From positions 1 to 37,903 of the forward strand of contig JAAZEB010000090.1 in NCBI GenBank assembly GCA_012512505.1: a stretch of DNA of 37,903 nt, written 5' to 3'. A program made the position numbers and the translations under genes. Of this stretch, positions 23,770 to 32,014 are shown piece by piece (within the stretch, counting starts at the first letter, position 1; every line of letters begins with the position of its first letter). The notes below the pieces were generated by a model that did not search any database, was not told the DNA's origin, and saw only the letters and a list, made by a program, of their open reading frames with translations. This stretch comes from Armatimonadota bacterium. Its GTDB lineage: Bacteria; Armatimonadota; JAAZEB01.

Positions 23770-24131
23770 GGTGCTGGGTTCAGGGCACGCTCGATGACAC
23801 GCTCCACGTCGCGCCGATTAAACGGCTTGATGAGCGAGGCAAAGGCACCCATGGCGATGGCCTCCTCCGCCGTCTCCACCGTCGCGAAGGCGGTCACGAC
23901 CACAACCGGCAGCGTGGGGCGGAGCGCGCGCAACTCGCGGAGCACCTCAATGCCATCCATGCCCGGCATGCGCAGGTCCAGAAGGACCAGGTCGAAGTCT
24001 CGTTCCGCGACGCGGGCAAGCCCCTCCGGTCCACTGGCGGCCATGCACAAGTCGAACCGGTCTTTAAGTAACATCCGGAACGCCTCGCGCGGGCCAAGTT
24101 CATCATCGATCACCAGGATCTGTTGCTTCAT
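23766..24131 (-). CDS. Single-domain response regulator (receiver only)
   Basis: The 121-residue CheY-like receiver has the acidic pair ILVIDDE (D9, D10), phospho-acceptor D52 in LVLLDLRMPGMDG, switch residue T80 in VVVVTAF and K102 in SLIKPF. No output domain follows, so it probably acts as a phosphate shuttle or by protein-protein contact. MKQQILVIDDE is the natural domain start (ATG 24131), though no good ribosome-binding site precedes it. An upstream in-frame extension is Arg/Pro-rich and unlike protein. The gene sits 265 bases after the pseudokinase and overlaps the next kinase by four bases; the gap shows no clear promoter. Confidence 0.92.
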   Translation of the reverse strand: MKQQILVIDDELGPREAFRMLLKDRFDLCMAASGPEGLARVAERDFDLVLLDLRMPGMDGIEVLRELRALRPTLPVVVVTAFATVETAEEAIAMGAFASLIKPFNRRDVERVIERALNPAP

Positions 24132-24396
24132 TGGATGCACCGGTCTAGCAGGGGCAGCGCGGCCTTTCGATGGGACACAGGTAATTCCGCGCACGGCAAG
24201 GGGCGGGCCATGGTGGCCGCGCCACGGCGGGTGCCGCTTCTCGGGGCCAGGCTCCTGATAAGCGCCATCACGCATCCGCCATCCCTCGCGCCACCGGGCC
24301 CACCGCACGGTGCCCTTACTCTAACTTCGGCAGTCGCCCCGGTGATCCTTGACCGTGGAGGCCGGGTTCGGCCCCGGCGGCAGGGGCGCCTGGCAC

Positions 24397-26403
24397 TCAC
24401 CCGACCTGCACCTCGCTGGCCGCGGTATCCAGCGGCGCCAGCGCCTGGAGGCCAGACGCGCTATCACTGGCCGGAAGCCGCACCTCCAGGCAAAGGTGGC
24501 GCTCCGTGTCGTCCACCTGCTGCAACGTACCGCCGTGGTCTGCCACCACCCGTCGTCCCACCACCAGAGCCGGATCCAACCCCTGGCGGTCAGCGGCGCC
24601 GCGCCGGTCGGCCGCCGGCCGCTGCTGGCAAGAGATTCGGAGGATCACCGCGCCGGGCAGGCCGCCGCCTGGGCCTTCGGTCTCCTGCAGCAGGTTCACC
24701 TCCAGCGTCGCCTGCGGCTCGGCGTGGGCTGCGGCGTGCCGCGCCAGGGCCACCAACACCGGCACCAACGCCTCCGCGTCCGCCTCCACGGTGGTGACCA
24801 CGTCCTCCAGACCGCGTGCTACCACCGGCAGCGGCGCCATCTCCTCCCGGACACGCTCCACCATCCGCTCCACCAGGCCGGCGGCCGGCTCCGCGGTAAA
24901 GCGATAGCGCAGCCCATCCCCCAACGGCTGGGAGAGCGCCTGCAGCGCCTGCACTTCCCGCTGCAGCGTTGCGGCGGCCTCGGCCCGGTCGAAGGTCGCC
25001 GCGTTGCTCTGGGCCAGCGCCTCCGCCACCGCGGCGATGCGCGCCAGCGGCTTGGCCATCTGGGCAGCGGCATGCCCCGCGCTGCGCAAGAGGCCGGCGG
25101 CGAAATCGGCACTCTGCCTGGCGCCCCCAGCACTCGCCGCGCGCGCCGGCGACAGCACGGCGATGCTCCCCCGCACGCTCCCATCCGGCTCTTGCAGCCG
25201 GCAGGTATCCACCACCACGCGCAGGCGCGCCGGCATCAGGAGGACCTCCTCGCCCTCGTAGCGGCCGGTGGTCACCAGGGTTTCGTACAGCATGTCGCCC
25301 AGGGGCGATGGCAAGCGGCGCAGGTCACGCCCGAGGATCTCCGACGGCGGCCGCTCCAGGATCTGGCCGGCCCGCCGGTTGCAGATCACCACCTGCTGAC
25401 ACTCGTCGATAGCGATCACCCCGGCGTTCATCTGGGTCAGCGCCAGCTCGCCGTAAGCCTTCTGGTGCAGCATCTGCCGGAAGGCGCCTGTTTCCTGCAC
25501 CGCCACCGCCATGTGCCCGCAGAGAGTGAATAGCGTCTCCAGCTCGTCTTCGAGGAAGGGCGAGCCGGTCACCCGGCCGTTCAGGTTCAGCACGCCCACC
25601 AGGCGGCCGCTGCACAGCATCGGGATGCTGACATCGGCCTGCAGCGCGTCCATCTCCTTGCGCACTTCGGCCGAAACGCCGGACGCGTCCGCCAGGTCGC
25701 GCGTCATGATCCGGCCCTCGCGGCTGAGCCAGGCGGCCAGCCCGGCGCTAGTGCGCAGCCGCAGCCCCTCCGCCACATCCGGGCGCAGGCCGCGGAAACA
25801 GCGGATTCGGTACTCCCCGGGCTCCCCCTCCTGCAGCAGCACCGACACCTTGCTGACCCGCATCATCTCCAGCACCGTGTCGGCGAAGAGATTGAGCAAT
25901 CGCTCCAGGTCGAACCCAGAAGAAAGAGCGCGCGAGAACGCCTTGATCAGCTTGTCTACCGGCTGTGCCGGGGCACGCGCGGCCTGCAGGCGCTCGCTGC
26001 GCGCCTGCAGCCGCCGGATCTCGGCGCGCTGCTGCTCCACCTCGGCGCGCAGGCGCTGGCGCTCCATCACCCGCTCCAACGTCGCCGCGATCTCATAGGG
26101 GGTCGAGTCCGCCCGCAGCGAGGCGTCGTAGACCATCGCCGAACGGCTATCGGTGCCATCCTGGGGCAGGATCGCCACCACCGCGCACTGCGAGCGGTAC
26201 TCGCGCACGTGCTCAGCCATTCCCTCCCCATCGCCACGGCAGCTCTCCAGATCGACCAGCGCCAGGTCTACGGGCAGCGTCTGCAGGAGATCCATGCTCT
26301 CGGCCAGTGAGCGGCCCACAATCACTGAGAACTCGTCAGCGAGGTTGCGCTGCAGCACCTGCATCCGCTCGCCAAAATCACTGAGAATCAGAGCCAACTT
26401 CAT
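24397..26403 (-). CDS. Pseudo-histidine kinase: degenerate receiver-coiled coil-GAF-PAS-degenerate kinase core
   Basis: In this 668-residue protein the N-terminal ~115 residues look like a receiver (LALILSDF..., VDLALVDLESCRG with D51) but lack the second acidic residue and the conserved Lys. A Gln/Arg/Glu coiled coil follows (~112-145), then GAF (~165-310) and PAS (~318-420, NAGVIAIDECQQVVICNRRA). The C-terminal kinase-like core is broken: in HAAAQMAKPLARI the H-box His position is Ala447, the N-box Asn is His556 (VALARHAAAHA), no DxGxG loop is visible, and the G2 loop reads QGLDPALVV. It is probably non-catalytic, acting as a scaffold or allosteric partner of neighbouring kinases. Its ATG shares one base with the TAA of the upstream gene. 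Confidence 0.85.
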   Translation of the reverse strand: MKLALILSDFGERMQVLQRNLADEFSVIVGRSLAESMDLLQTLPVDLALVDLESCRGDGEGMAEHVREYRSQCAVVAILPQDGTDSRSAMVYDASLRADSTPYEIAATLERVMERQRLRAEVEQQRAEIRRLQARSERLQAARAPAQPVDKLIKAFSRALSSGFDLERLLNLFADTVLEMMRVSKVSVLLQEGEPGEYRIRCFRGLRPDVAEGLRLRTSAGLAAWLSREGRIMTRDLADASGVSAEVRKEMDALQADVSIPMLCSGRLVGVLNLNGRVTGSPFLEDELETLFTLCGHMAVAVQETGAFRQMLHQKAYGELALTQMNAGVIAIDECQQVVICNRRAGQILERPPSEILGRDLRRLPSPLGDMLYETLVTTGRYEGEEVLLMPARLRVVVDTCRLQEPDGSVRGSIAVLSPARAASAGGARQSADFAAGLLRSAGHAAAQMAKPLARIAAVAEALAQSNAATFDRAEAAATLQREVQALQALSQPLGDGLRYRFTAEPAAGLVERMVERVREEMAPLPVVARGLEDVVTTVEADAEALVPVLVALARHAAAHAEPQATLEVNLLQETEGPGGGLPGAVILRISCQQRPAADRRGAADRQGLDPALVVGRRVVADHGGTLQQVDDTERHLCLEVRLPASDSASGLQALAPLDTAASEVQVG

Positions 26404-28592
26404 TACACGACCCCCACATTCCGCCGGTCCGCCAGGGACCGGCCCGAGACCCCTGCCAGCGTCTCGGATGGTGTTGCTTCCGCCTGGGGGGCTGCGGCCG
26501 GGAGGCCAACGATGAACGCCATCAGCCCATCGTCGGTCACCGCGGCATGGATCTGCCCATGGTGCCCAGTTACAATCTGCTTGCAGATCGACAAGCCCAG
26601 TCCGGTGCCCTCGCTCCGCGTAGTATAGAACGGCTCGAAGATCCGCTCGAGGTTGGCCTCGGGGATCCGCGGGCCGGTGTTTGCCAGCTCAATCTCCGCC
26701 ATGCGTTCGGCCTGGAGCAGGTAGGGAACGCCCCGGTCCTCGGCGCGGCCCCCGACCCCGCGGGTAGTCACGCGCAGGAGGCCGCCATCCGGCATCACCT
26801 GCGAGGCGTTGAGGGCGATGTTCAGCACCACCTGCTGCATCTGCTGCACATCCGCCCGCACCGGGGGCAGGTCGGGCGCCAGCAACATCTCCACGCGGAT
26901 CGCGTGGCGCTCGAACTCGTAGTTCAGCAACCGGAGCGTATCCTCAACTACCGTGTTCAGGTTGAGGATCTCCAGGCGCGGCGGCGCCGGGCGCGCGTAG
27001 CTCAAGAGCTGCCCGATCAGCCGGTCGATGCGGTCAACCTCGCGCACCACCAGCACCGAGAAGCCCTCACGAAACTCGGGATCCTCATACTTCTCCGGCA
27101 GCAGCTCAGCAAAGGTGCGCACGGCCACCAGCGGGTTCTTCACCTCGTGGGCGATGCCGGCGGCCAGGCCCCCCAGGGTTGCCAGCCGCTCCGCCTGGAT
27201 CGCGTCTTGGTGCAACTGGGCATTGGCGACGGCGCCGGCCGCCTCCGCCCCCAAGGTGGAGAGAAGGTCGATGTCCTGCACGGTGAAGTAGTCGCCGGAT
27301 ACCTTTGGGCCAACGAGGAGGATCGCCCGAAGGAGGTTACCGGAGAAAAGCGGCACCGCCACGTCGGCGCGGAAGTGCGCCATCTGTGCGATCAGCTCGG
27401 CGACGGCGTCCCCCTCGCTGCTATATTCCAGCTCCTCCCGCACGATCACATCGCGCGTGGCTTCCAGGCGAGTGACTAGGGGGCTGTCGCTGGGAATCCC
27501 GATCGTCTCGTGCGATATCTCCTCGGGCCCCACCCAGGCCGTGCGCCAGGCACACATCCGGTAGCTGCCGGCGGCCGGATCACTGACCAGCACCAGCGCG
27601 TGCTCCACCTGCAGCGTCCGCGAGACGATTCCTAACAGGTGGTCCACGGCGCTCCCCAGGTCGAGCGTGGCGGCCAGCGCCCGGCTGGCGTCGCGCACGG
27701 TGGTCTGGTAGTCGTACTCCGGGCGATAGAAGTAGTGCGCTACCGCGCGGTGAAGCAGGGTACGCAGCGGTTGGAAGAGTAGCGCCACCGCCAGCGCGGC
27801 GCCTCCGCTGACCGAATGGCCGAGGTAGCCCAAAAAGTGCAGCACCAGGAAGAAGGCGGCCGTCGTGATCACCACTGCCAGCAGGTTGACGGACCAACCG
27901 GCCACGAAGAATTGGATCCCCATCAAGCGGTGGCGGATGATGGCGTGGGTGATGAACCCCAGGAAGACGAGAGAAAAGCAGGGGCCCATCCAGACGGCGT
28001 CGGACATGCCGAGGAGGGGCGCTACCATGTTCGAGGGCACGTTGAGGAGGCCGGTGAGCGCCAAACCGACGAGCAGGTACTCCATCTGGCCTCGGCTCAT
28101 GCCGCGCAGTCGGCCAAACCGGAGCCCCACGTCGGTCAGGCCCCAGAGGATGCACATTCCCAGGTAGCCAAAGTAGGCATAGCGAAGGTTGCCATAGACG
28201 GCCGTGAGCTGCAGGTCTTTGACCTCCGCGTCTCGGATCAGGCCGGGGGTCAAGACGGATCCCAAGGCCAGCAGTCCGCCGGTAAGCCACAGCGCCGCTC
28301 GAAGATGCACCGGCGTCGTGCTGCGGCCCTCGGGGTAGATGAGACAAAGATTGACGAAGCCCGTGCAGCAGAAGAGGGACGTGGCGTGCGCCAAGCGACC
28401 GCAGAGTATCACCTCTTCTTTGGTGGAGACGAGCCAGGTCCTGCCGATGAACAGGGCCCACAGGGCGATCAGCGCCGTCTCCAGAAAGACCGCGCGGTGC
28501 ACCGGGCCGCGAGGGTTGTGGCGGAACACATAACTCCCGACCAGAAGCTGCAGGATCGCCGTCAGTAAGAGTATCAGGCTGGGCAACTGCAT
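26403..28592 (-). CDS. Membrane sensor histidine kinase (multi-TM, GAF, HisKA, HATPase)
   Basis: The 729-residue protein begins with 8-9 hydrophobic helices (~1-310; LPSLILLLTAILQLLVGSYV is the first), of the 7TM-histidine-kinase sensor type. A GAF domain follows (~320-465), then a canonical NtrB-like DHp motif AAGIAHEVKNPLVAV (H482) and an ATPase domain with NIALNASQVM and FYTTRSEGTGLGLSICKQIV. G1 is atypical (ANTGPRIPE in place of DxGxG), although the rest of the pocket looks intact. It is the only membrane kinase of the cluster and the likely signal input. ATG 28592 was chosen because the first helix begins directly after it; a TTG 20 codons upstream is possible and neither has a strong ribosome-binding site. 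Confidence 0.9.
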   Translation of the reverse strand: MQLPSLILLLTAILQLLVGSYVFRHNPRGPVHRAVFLETALIALWALFIGRTWLVSTKEEVILCGRLAHATSLFCCTGFVNLCLIYPEGRSTTPVHLRAALWLTGGLLALGSVLTPGLIRDAEVKDLQLTAVYGNLRYAYFGYLGMCILWGLTDVGLRFGRLRGMSRGQMEYLLVGLALTGLLNVPSNMVAPLLGMSDAVWMGPCFSLVFLGFITHAIIRHRLMGIQFFVAGWSVNLLAVVITTAAFFLVLHFLGYLGHSVSGGAALAVALLFQPLRTLLHRAVAHYFYRPEYDYQTTVRDASRALAATLDLGSAVDHLLGIVSRTLQVEHALVLVSDPAAGSYRMCAWRTAWVGPEEISHETIGIPSDSPLVTRLEATRDVIVREELEYSSEGDAVAELIAQMAHFRADVAVPLFSGNLLRAILLVGPKVSGDYFTVQDIDLLSTLGAEAAGAVANAQLHQDAIQAERLATLGGLAAGIAHEVKNPLVAVRTFAELLPEKYEDPEFREGFSVLVVREVDRIDRLIGQLLSYARPAPPRLEILNLNTVVEDTLRLLNYEFERHAIRVEMLLAPDLPPVRADVQQMQQVVLNIALNASQVMPDGGLLRVTTRGVGGRAEDRGVPYLLQAERMAEIELANTGPRIPEANLERIFEPFYTTRSEGTGLGLSICKQIVTGHHGQIHAAVTDDGLMAFIVGLPAAAPQAEATPSETLAGVSGRSLADRRNVGVV

Positions 28593-28647
28593 GGGCTCGT
28601 CCGAGCGGCAAGGGCTAGACCACGGCAGGCTTCGGCGGTTACCGGTG

Positions 28648-28702
28648 GGCAACCGGTGTCACGTAGGCATGACATGGCGGCAAACACGGACTACCGGTTG
28701 CC
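28648..28702. other. Inverted repeat between the ketosynthase and the membrane kinase
   Basis: GGCAACCGGT (28648-28657) and ACCGGTTGCC (28693-28702) are perfect reverse complements, 35 bases apart; a GTCA/TGAC pair sits in the loop. It is in the 135-base gap following the ketosynthase stop, so it may be a terminator, a readthrough control point or an operator. Confidence 0.45.
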
Positions 28703-28727
28703 ATGGGGCAAAGTAGAGTTCCTCCCC

Positions 28728-30020
28728 TCAGAACAGCGCGGGGCGCTTGGCCGCCCGCGGCAGGCGGGAGCCATTGCCCCAGGGATACCGGCGCAGAACA
28801 ATGCAGTGGTTGGCGCCCCCGAAACCGTGCGAGTTCACCAGCGCGACGTTCACGCGGCACACCCGCGCGCGGTTCGGCACGTAGTCGAGGTCGCACTCCG
28901 GGTCGGGCGTTGTGTAGTTGATCGTCGGCGGCACCCGCTGCTCGCAGAGCGCCATGGCGGTGGCGATGAACTGCAGCGGGCCGGCGGCAGCCAGTGGATT
29001 GCCAATCATCGACTTGATGGAGCTGACCGCCAGGCTGTAGGCGTGCTCCGCAAACACCGCCTTCAGCGCACGCGTCTCCTGCAAGTCGCAGATATCCGAT
29101 GGCCCATGGGCACTGACGTAGTCTACGTCGGTCGGGTGCAGGCGCGCGTCGGCCAGCGCCAGGCGCATGCTGCGCTCCAGGAAAGCGTCGTCCTCGGTGA
29201 TCTCGATGATGTTGTAGGCCTCGGCGTTGGTGGCGTAGCCGGCCACCTCCGCGTAGATGCGCGCGCGCCGGCGCAGGGCGTGCTCCAGCTCCTCCAACAC
29301 CACCACGCCTGCGCCCTCCGAGAGCACCCCGCCGCGGCGGGTGCGGTCAAACGGGCGCGAGATCTCCCCTGGCTCCTCGCCTTCCTCCTCGACCGGCAGC
29401 ATCCGGGCCGCGCACATCCCGGCGATTCCAAACGGGGTCACCGCCCCATCCGCGCCGCCGGCCAGCATCACCTCGGCGTGCCCGACGCGGATCTCCTCGC
29501 AGGCGTGGCCGATCGCGGCACTGCCGGAGGCACACCCGGCAGAGATGGTAGTCGTTGGCCCCTGGCAGCGGCAGGCAATCGAGATTTCGGCCGCCGCGGC
29601 ATGGGGAAAGCCGGCCGCGGCGACCACCGGGCTGGTGCGACGCCCGCCGCGCTTGAAGAACGCCTCGAACTCGCGCTCCAGGAAATCGAGGGCGTTGGTG
29701 CTCACCCCCAGGCAAACGCCCCGCTGGGCTGCTTCGGCGTCGTCAGTGTCGGTCAGGCCGGCATCTTCAACCGCCAGGCGGGCGCCGGCAACGGCAAGCT
29801 GCGCGAAGCGGGCCAGGCGACGCGCGTGCCGCGCGTCCATGAACGCCTCCGGGTCGAAGTCGCGCACCTCGCCGGCCACCTGGCACGGGTAGAGAGAGGC
29901 ATCGAAGCGGCGGATCCGGTCGATCCCGGAGCGCCCCTCGATCAGCGCTTCCCAGAACGCGTCCTTTCCGATGCCGTTTGGGGCAACGGGGCCCAGCCCA
30001 GTCACTACCACCCTGCGCAT
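28728..30020 (-). CDS. Beta-ketoacyl-ACP synthase (FabF/KAS II-like) with altered active site
   Basis: The 430-residue protein has the KAS I/II thiolase fold from the first residue (MRRVVVTGLGPVAPNGIGKD). The nucleophile is C163 in ISAGCASGSAAIGHA, and the first catalytic His is H305 in VSAHGPSDICD (FabF normally NAHGTST). The loop that holds the second catalytic His in FabF reads SIKSMIGNPLAAAG, so position 341 is Asn; K336 is kept. The gate region NSHGFGGANH is near normal. A Cys-His-Asn set is typical of KAS III and chalcone synthases, so chemistry or substrate may differ from housekeeping FabF. No acyl carrier protein or reductase gene lies nearby. The ATG has only a weak purine stretch upstream. 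Confidence 0.88.
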   Translation of the reverse strand: MRRVVVTGLGPVAPNGIGKDAFWEALIEGRSGIDRIRRFDASLYPCQVAGEVRDFDPEAFMDARHARRLARFAQLAVAGARLAVEDAGLTDTDDAEAAQRGVCLGVSTNALDFLEREFEAFFKRGGRRTSPVVAAAGFPHAAAAEISIACRCQGPTTTISAGCASGSAAIGHACEEIRVGHAEVMLAGGADGAVTPFGIAGMCAARMLPVEEEGEEPGEISRPFDRTRRGGVLSEGAGVVVLEELEHALRRRARIYAEVAGYATNAEAYNIIEITEDDAFLERSMRLALADARLHPTDVDYVSAHGPSDICDLQETRALKAVFAEHAYSLAVSSIKSMIGNPLAAAGPLQFIATAMALCEQRVPPTINYTTPDPECDLDYVPNRARVCRVNVALVNSHGFGGANHCIVLRRYPWGNGSRLPRAAKRPALF

Positions 30021-30110
30021 GACTACCCGCCCGTTCTCCGCGCGTGCGTTTGCCCCCGAGGCGGTCGCCCCACCGCCGACCGGGAACCAGAGAAAGGCTG
30101 TCCGCCGTCA

Positions 30111-31046
30111 CTACCGGCGTGACCGCGTGATCAGCAGATAGGCAAGCAGCGCCACGAGGCCGGCCGAGCCGCCGAAGAATCGGGCACCGAGGAAGCTCGC
30201 CAGGCACACCAGCGCCGCCCAGCCCAGGGCCGCCGCCTGGGGATATCCCTGCCGGCGCGCGTCGGTGAACACGAACAGCGTGATGATGATGCCCAGCACT
30301 AACCCCAGCACCAGCAAGACGCTGGAGGTCAGCAGCGGCACCAGGCCCACCAGCAGCACCGCCCCGCCGATGAGGATGGCCGCCTTGGCCCACTCCGGCA
30401 GGCTGCTTCCCACCCGCCACTCCGGCTTCCACGCCGGCGCGGCCATGGGACGCGGTGGACGCCGGACCGGTGCGCGACGGGGCCGGCGCGGCTCGTCCAG
30501 GCTGCGCAGCAGCGGCCCAATCGCCCGGTCCTGCTCGTCTCGCAGCTCCCGCAGCCGTCGCTCGTAGGCCGTGTTGGCGGGATCGTAACGCAGCGCCGCC
30601 GTCATCTCCTGGAGGGCGCCGCCGATGCTGCCTTCGCCGTAGAGCACCTCGGCCAGCAGCGCGTGCGCCGCGGCACTGCGTCCATCCAGCGCCAGCGCCT
30701 CCTCACACTGCGAGCGGGCGCGCTCCCGCCGGCCGGCGGCCAGCTCCTGCCGGGCGGCGGCCACCAGGTCGGCCGCGCGCTGAACCGCCTCCGGGGTTGG
30801 CGGCACGCTGCCGGCATCGGCCATCAACCGCACGCCGCAGTGAACACAGTGCGCGTAGCTGCTGGCGTTCTGCTTGCCACAGCGGCGGCAATCCACGCGC
30901 AGCGCCCCGTCGTCGTCATCGGCGTCCACTGCCAACGGCCGGTCACCCGACCAAAGGGGAGCCTGCAGCGGGGCGCCACACCAGGCGCAATAGCGCGCGC
31001 CGCGGAATCGGGTGCTCCGTTTGCATGATACGCAATGCATACCCAT
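30111..31046 (-). CDS. Zinc-ribbon/TPR membrane protein of unknown function
   Basis: The 311-residue protein begins with two zinc ribbons: C5-x2-C8/C20-x2-C23 and C53-x2-C56/C67-x2-C70. A TPR-like helical region follows (~85-165, RARSQCEEALALDGRSAAAH, LLAEVLYGEGSIGGALQEM), then a Pro/Arg-rich linker. The C-terminal ~100 residues form three to four membrane helices (AAILIGGAVLLVGLVPLL, VLLVLGLVLGIIITLFVF, AALGWAALVCLASFLGARFF). No named family is recognised; the layout suggests a cytoplasmic adaptor anchored by the C-terminus. ATG 31046 is the first of two starts (M1, M3), with a poor ribosome-binding site; GGAG occurs further upstream. A strong promoter lies ~280 bases upstream. First gene of the long minus-strand run. 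Confidence 0.75.
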   Translation of the reverse strand: MGMHCVSCKRSTRFRGARYCAWCGAPLQAPLWSGDRPLAVDADDDDGALRVDCRRCGKQNASSYAHCVHCGVRLMADAGSVPPTPEAVQRAADLVAAARQELAAGRRERARSQCEEALALDGRSAAAHALLAEVLYGEGSIGGALQEMTAALRYDPANTAYERRLRELRDEQDRAIGPLLRSLDEPRRPRRAPVRRPPRPMAAPAWKPEWRVGSSLPEWAKAAILIGGAVLLVGLVPLLTSSVLLVLGLVLGIIITLFVFTDARRQGYPQAAALGWAALVCLASFLGARFFGGSAGLVALLAYLLITRSRR

Positions 31047-31531
31047 TTATTCGCTATGGGGTTCCTATCTCCTCGATAACTCGGGAGCAAGCGGACACCC
31101 CACGCGAAGGACGCCGGCGGCTTCACCTGGGAGCCGTGCAGACAGGCTGAAAGAGGAGCGGGCCACCTGACCCTGGCGTTATGGCAGGCAGGAGCAACCC
31201 ATCGCTGGGCTTCCCGAAACCGCATCCGCCTCAGCTTCCGCGGCTGCGGCGCAGCGGTGCCAAGCCAACCGCCTGCGCCTCCCATTCCCCCACGTCGCGG
31301 CTGAAAGCGGCACCTCGCCATCGTGCCCCAGTATAGCACGCGCCCGCACACCTGTCAACCGAACGGAGTGTCCTTTTTGCCACTAAATGCCACCGCCCCC
31401 CGTCGCCAATGCCACCGCTGCGGCCAGCAACAGCAGGTTCCCCGCGGCTGCCCCCCGAATAGACAGCCAACCGGCGAGGCATAAACGCTGCCACTCCGCG
31501 GCCACCAGCCGCCGCCGGCCAAGGAGGAGCG
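31047..31531. other. Gene-free interval with a long leader and a promoter
   Basis: No believable coding frame is present. The minus-strand half (31047-31323) would be the untranslated leader from the promoter at 31330-31358. The plus-strand half (31360-31531) ends in the ribosome-binding site of the acetyltransferase gene (AAGGAGGAG). The leader is GC-rich with several short complementary segments, but I cannot assign a fold or RNA family. Confidence 0.5.
31330..31358 (-). promoter_or_regulatory. Near-consensus sigma70 promoter
   Basis: TTGACA (31358-31353) and TATACT (31335-31330) on the minus strand are separated by 17 bases. This is the best -35/-10 match of the window. It points at the zinc-ribbon/TPR gene, leaving a leader of about 277 nt, and could drive the whole run down to the soluble kinases. 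Confidence 0.8.
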
Positions 31532-32014
31532 ATGCACCGGATCCGCGGTTTTCAGCCGGAAGACCTGCCGCGCCTGCGGGAACTGACCATCCAGTGTTTC
31601 GACGGCGTCTCGATTGACCAGAACATCGAGCGCGAGCTAGGCACGATCGCCGGCATCGGCTGGCAAGAGCGCAAAGCCGCGCACATCGAGGAGGATTGTC
31701 GGGTCAATCCCGCGGGGGTCTTCGTGGTCGAGGTGCAGGGGGATGTGGTCGGCTACATCAGCACCCGCCTCAACCCTTCCACCCGCATCGGCTGGATCCC
31801 CAACCTGGCGGTAGACCCGCGCTTCCGGCGGCATGGCCTGGCGCGCGCTCTCTTCGCGCACGCCTTCGCCTACCTGCGCGCCAGCGGGATGCTCGCCGTG
31901 CGCATCGAGACGCTGGAGCAGAACGCCGTCGGACGGGCGTTCTATCCCCAACTCGGCTTCCGTGAGACCGCGCGCCAGATCCACTACGTCAAGCCACTGA
32001 CGGAAGAGCCGTAG
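31532..32014 (+). CDS. GNAT-family N-acetyltransferase (RimI-like)
   Basis: The 160-residue protein has the GNAT fold: an N-terminal strand IRGFQPEDLPRLRELTIQCF, the central strand FVVEVQGDVVGYIST, and the acetyl-CoA motif A IPNLAVDPRFRRHGLARALF (R-R-H-G-L-A, the pyrophosphate loop). Motif B is RIETLEQNAVGRAFYPQLGF, with the usual aromatic residue near the C-terminus. RimI-type enzymes acetylate protein N-termini or small amines using acetyl-CoA; the substrate here is unknown. AAGGAGGAG precedes the ATG. Its last 26 bases overlap the end of the opposite-strand radical SAM gene. Confidence 0.88.
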   Translation: MHRIRGFQPEDLPRLRELTIQCFDGVSIDQNIERELGTIAGIGWQERKAAHIEEDCRVNPAGVFVVEVQGDVVGYISTRLNPSTRIGWIPNLAVDPRFRRHGLARALFAHAFAYLRASGMLAVRIETLEQNAVGRAFYPQLGFRETARQIHYVKPLTEEP

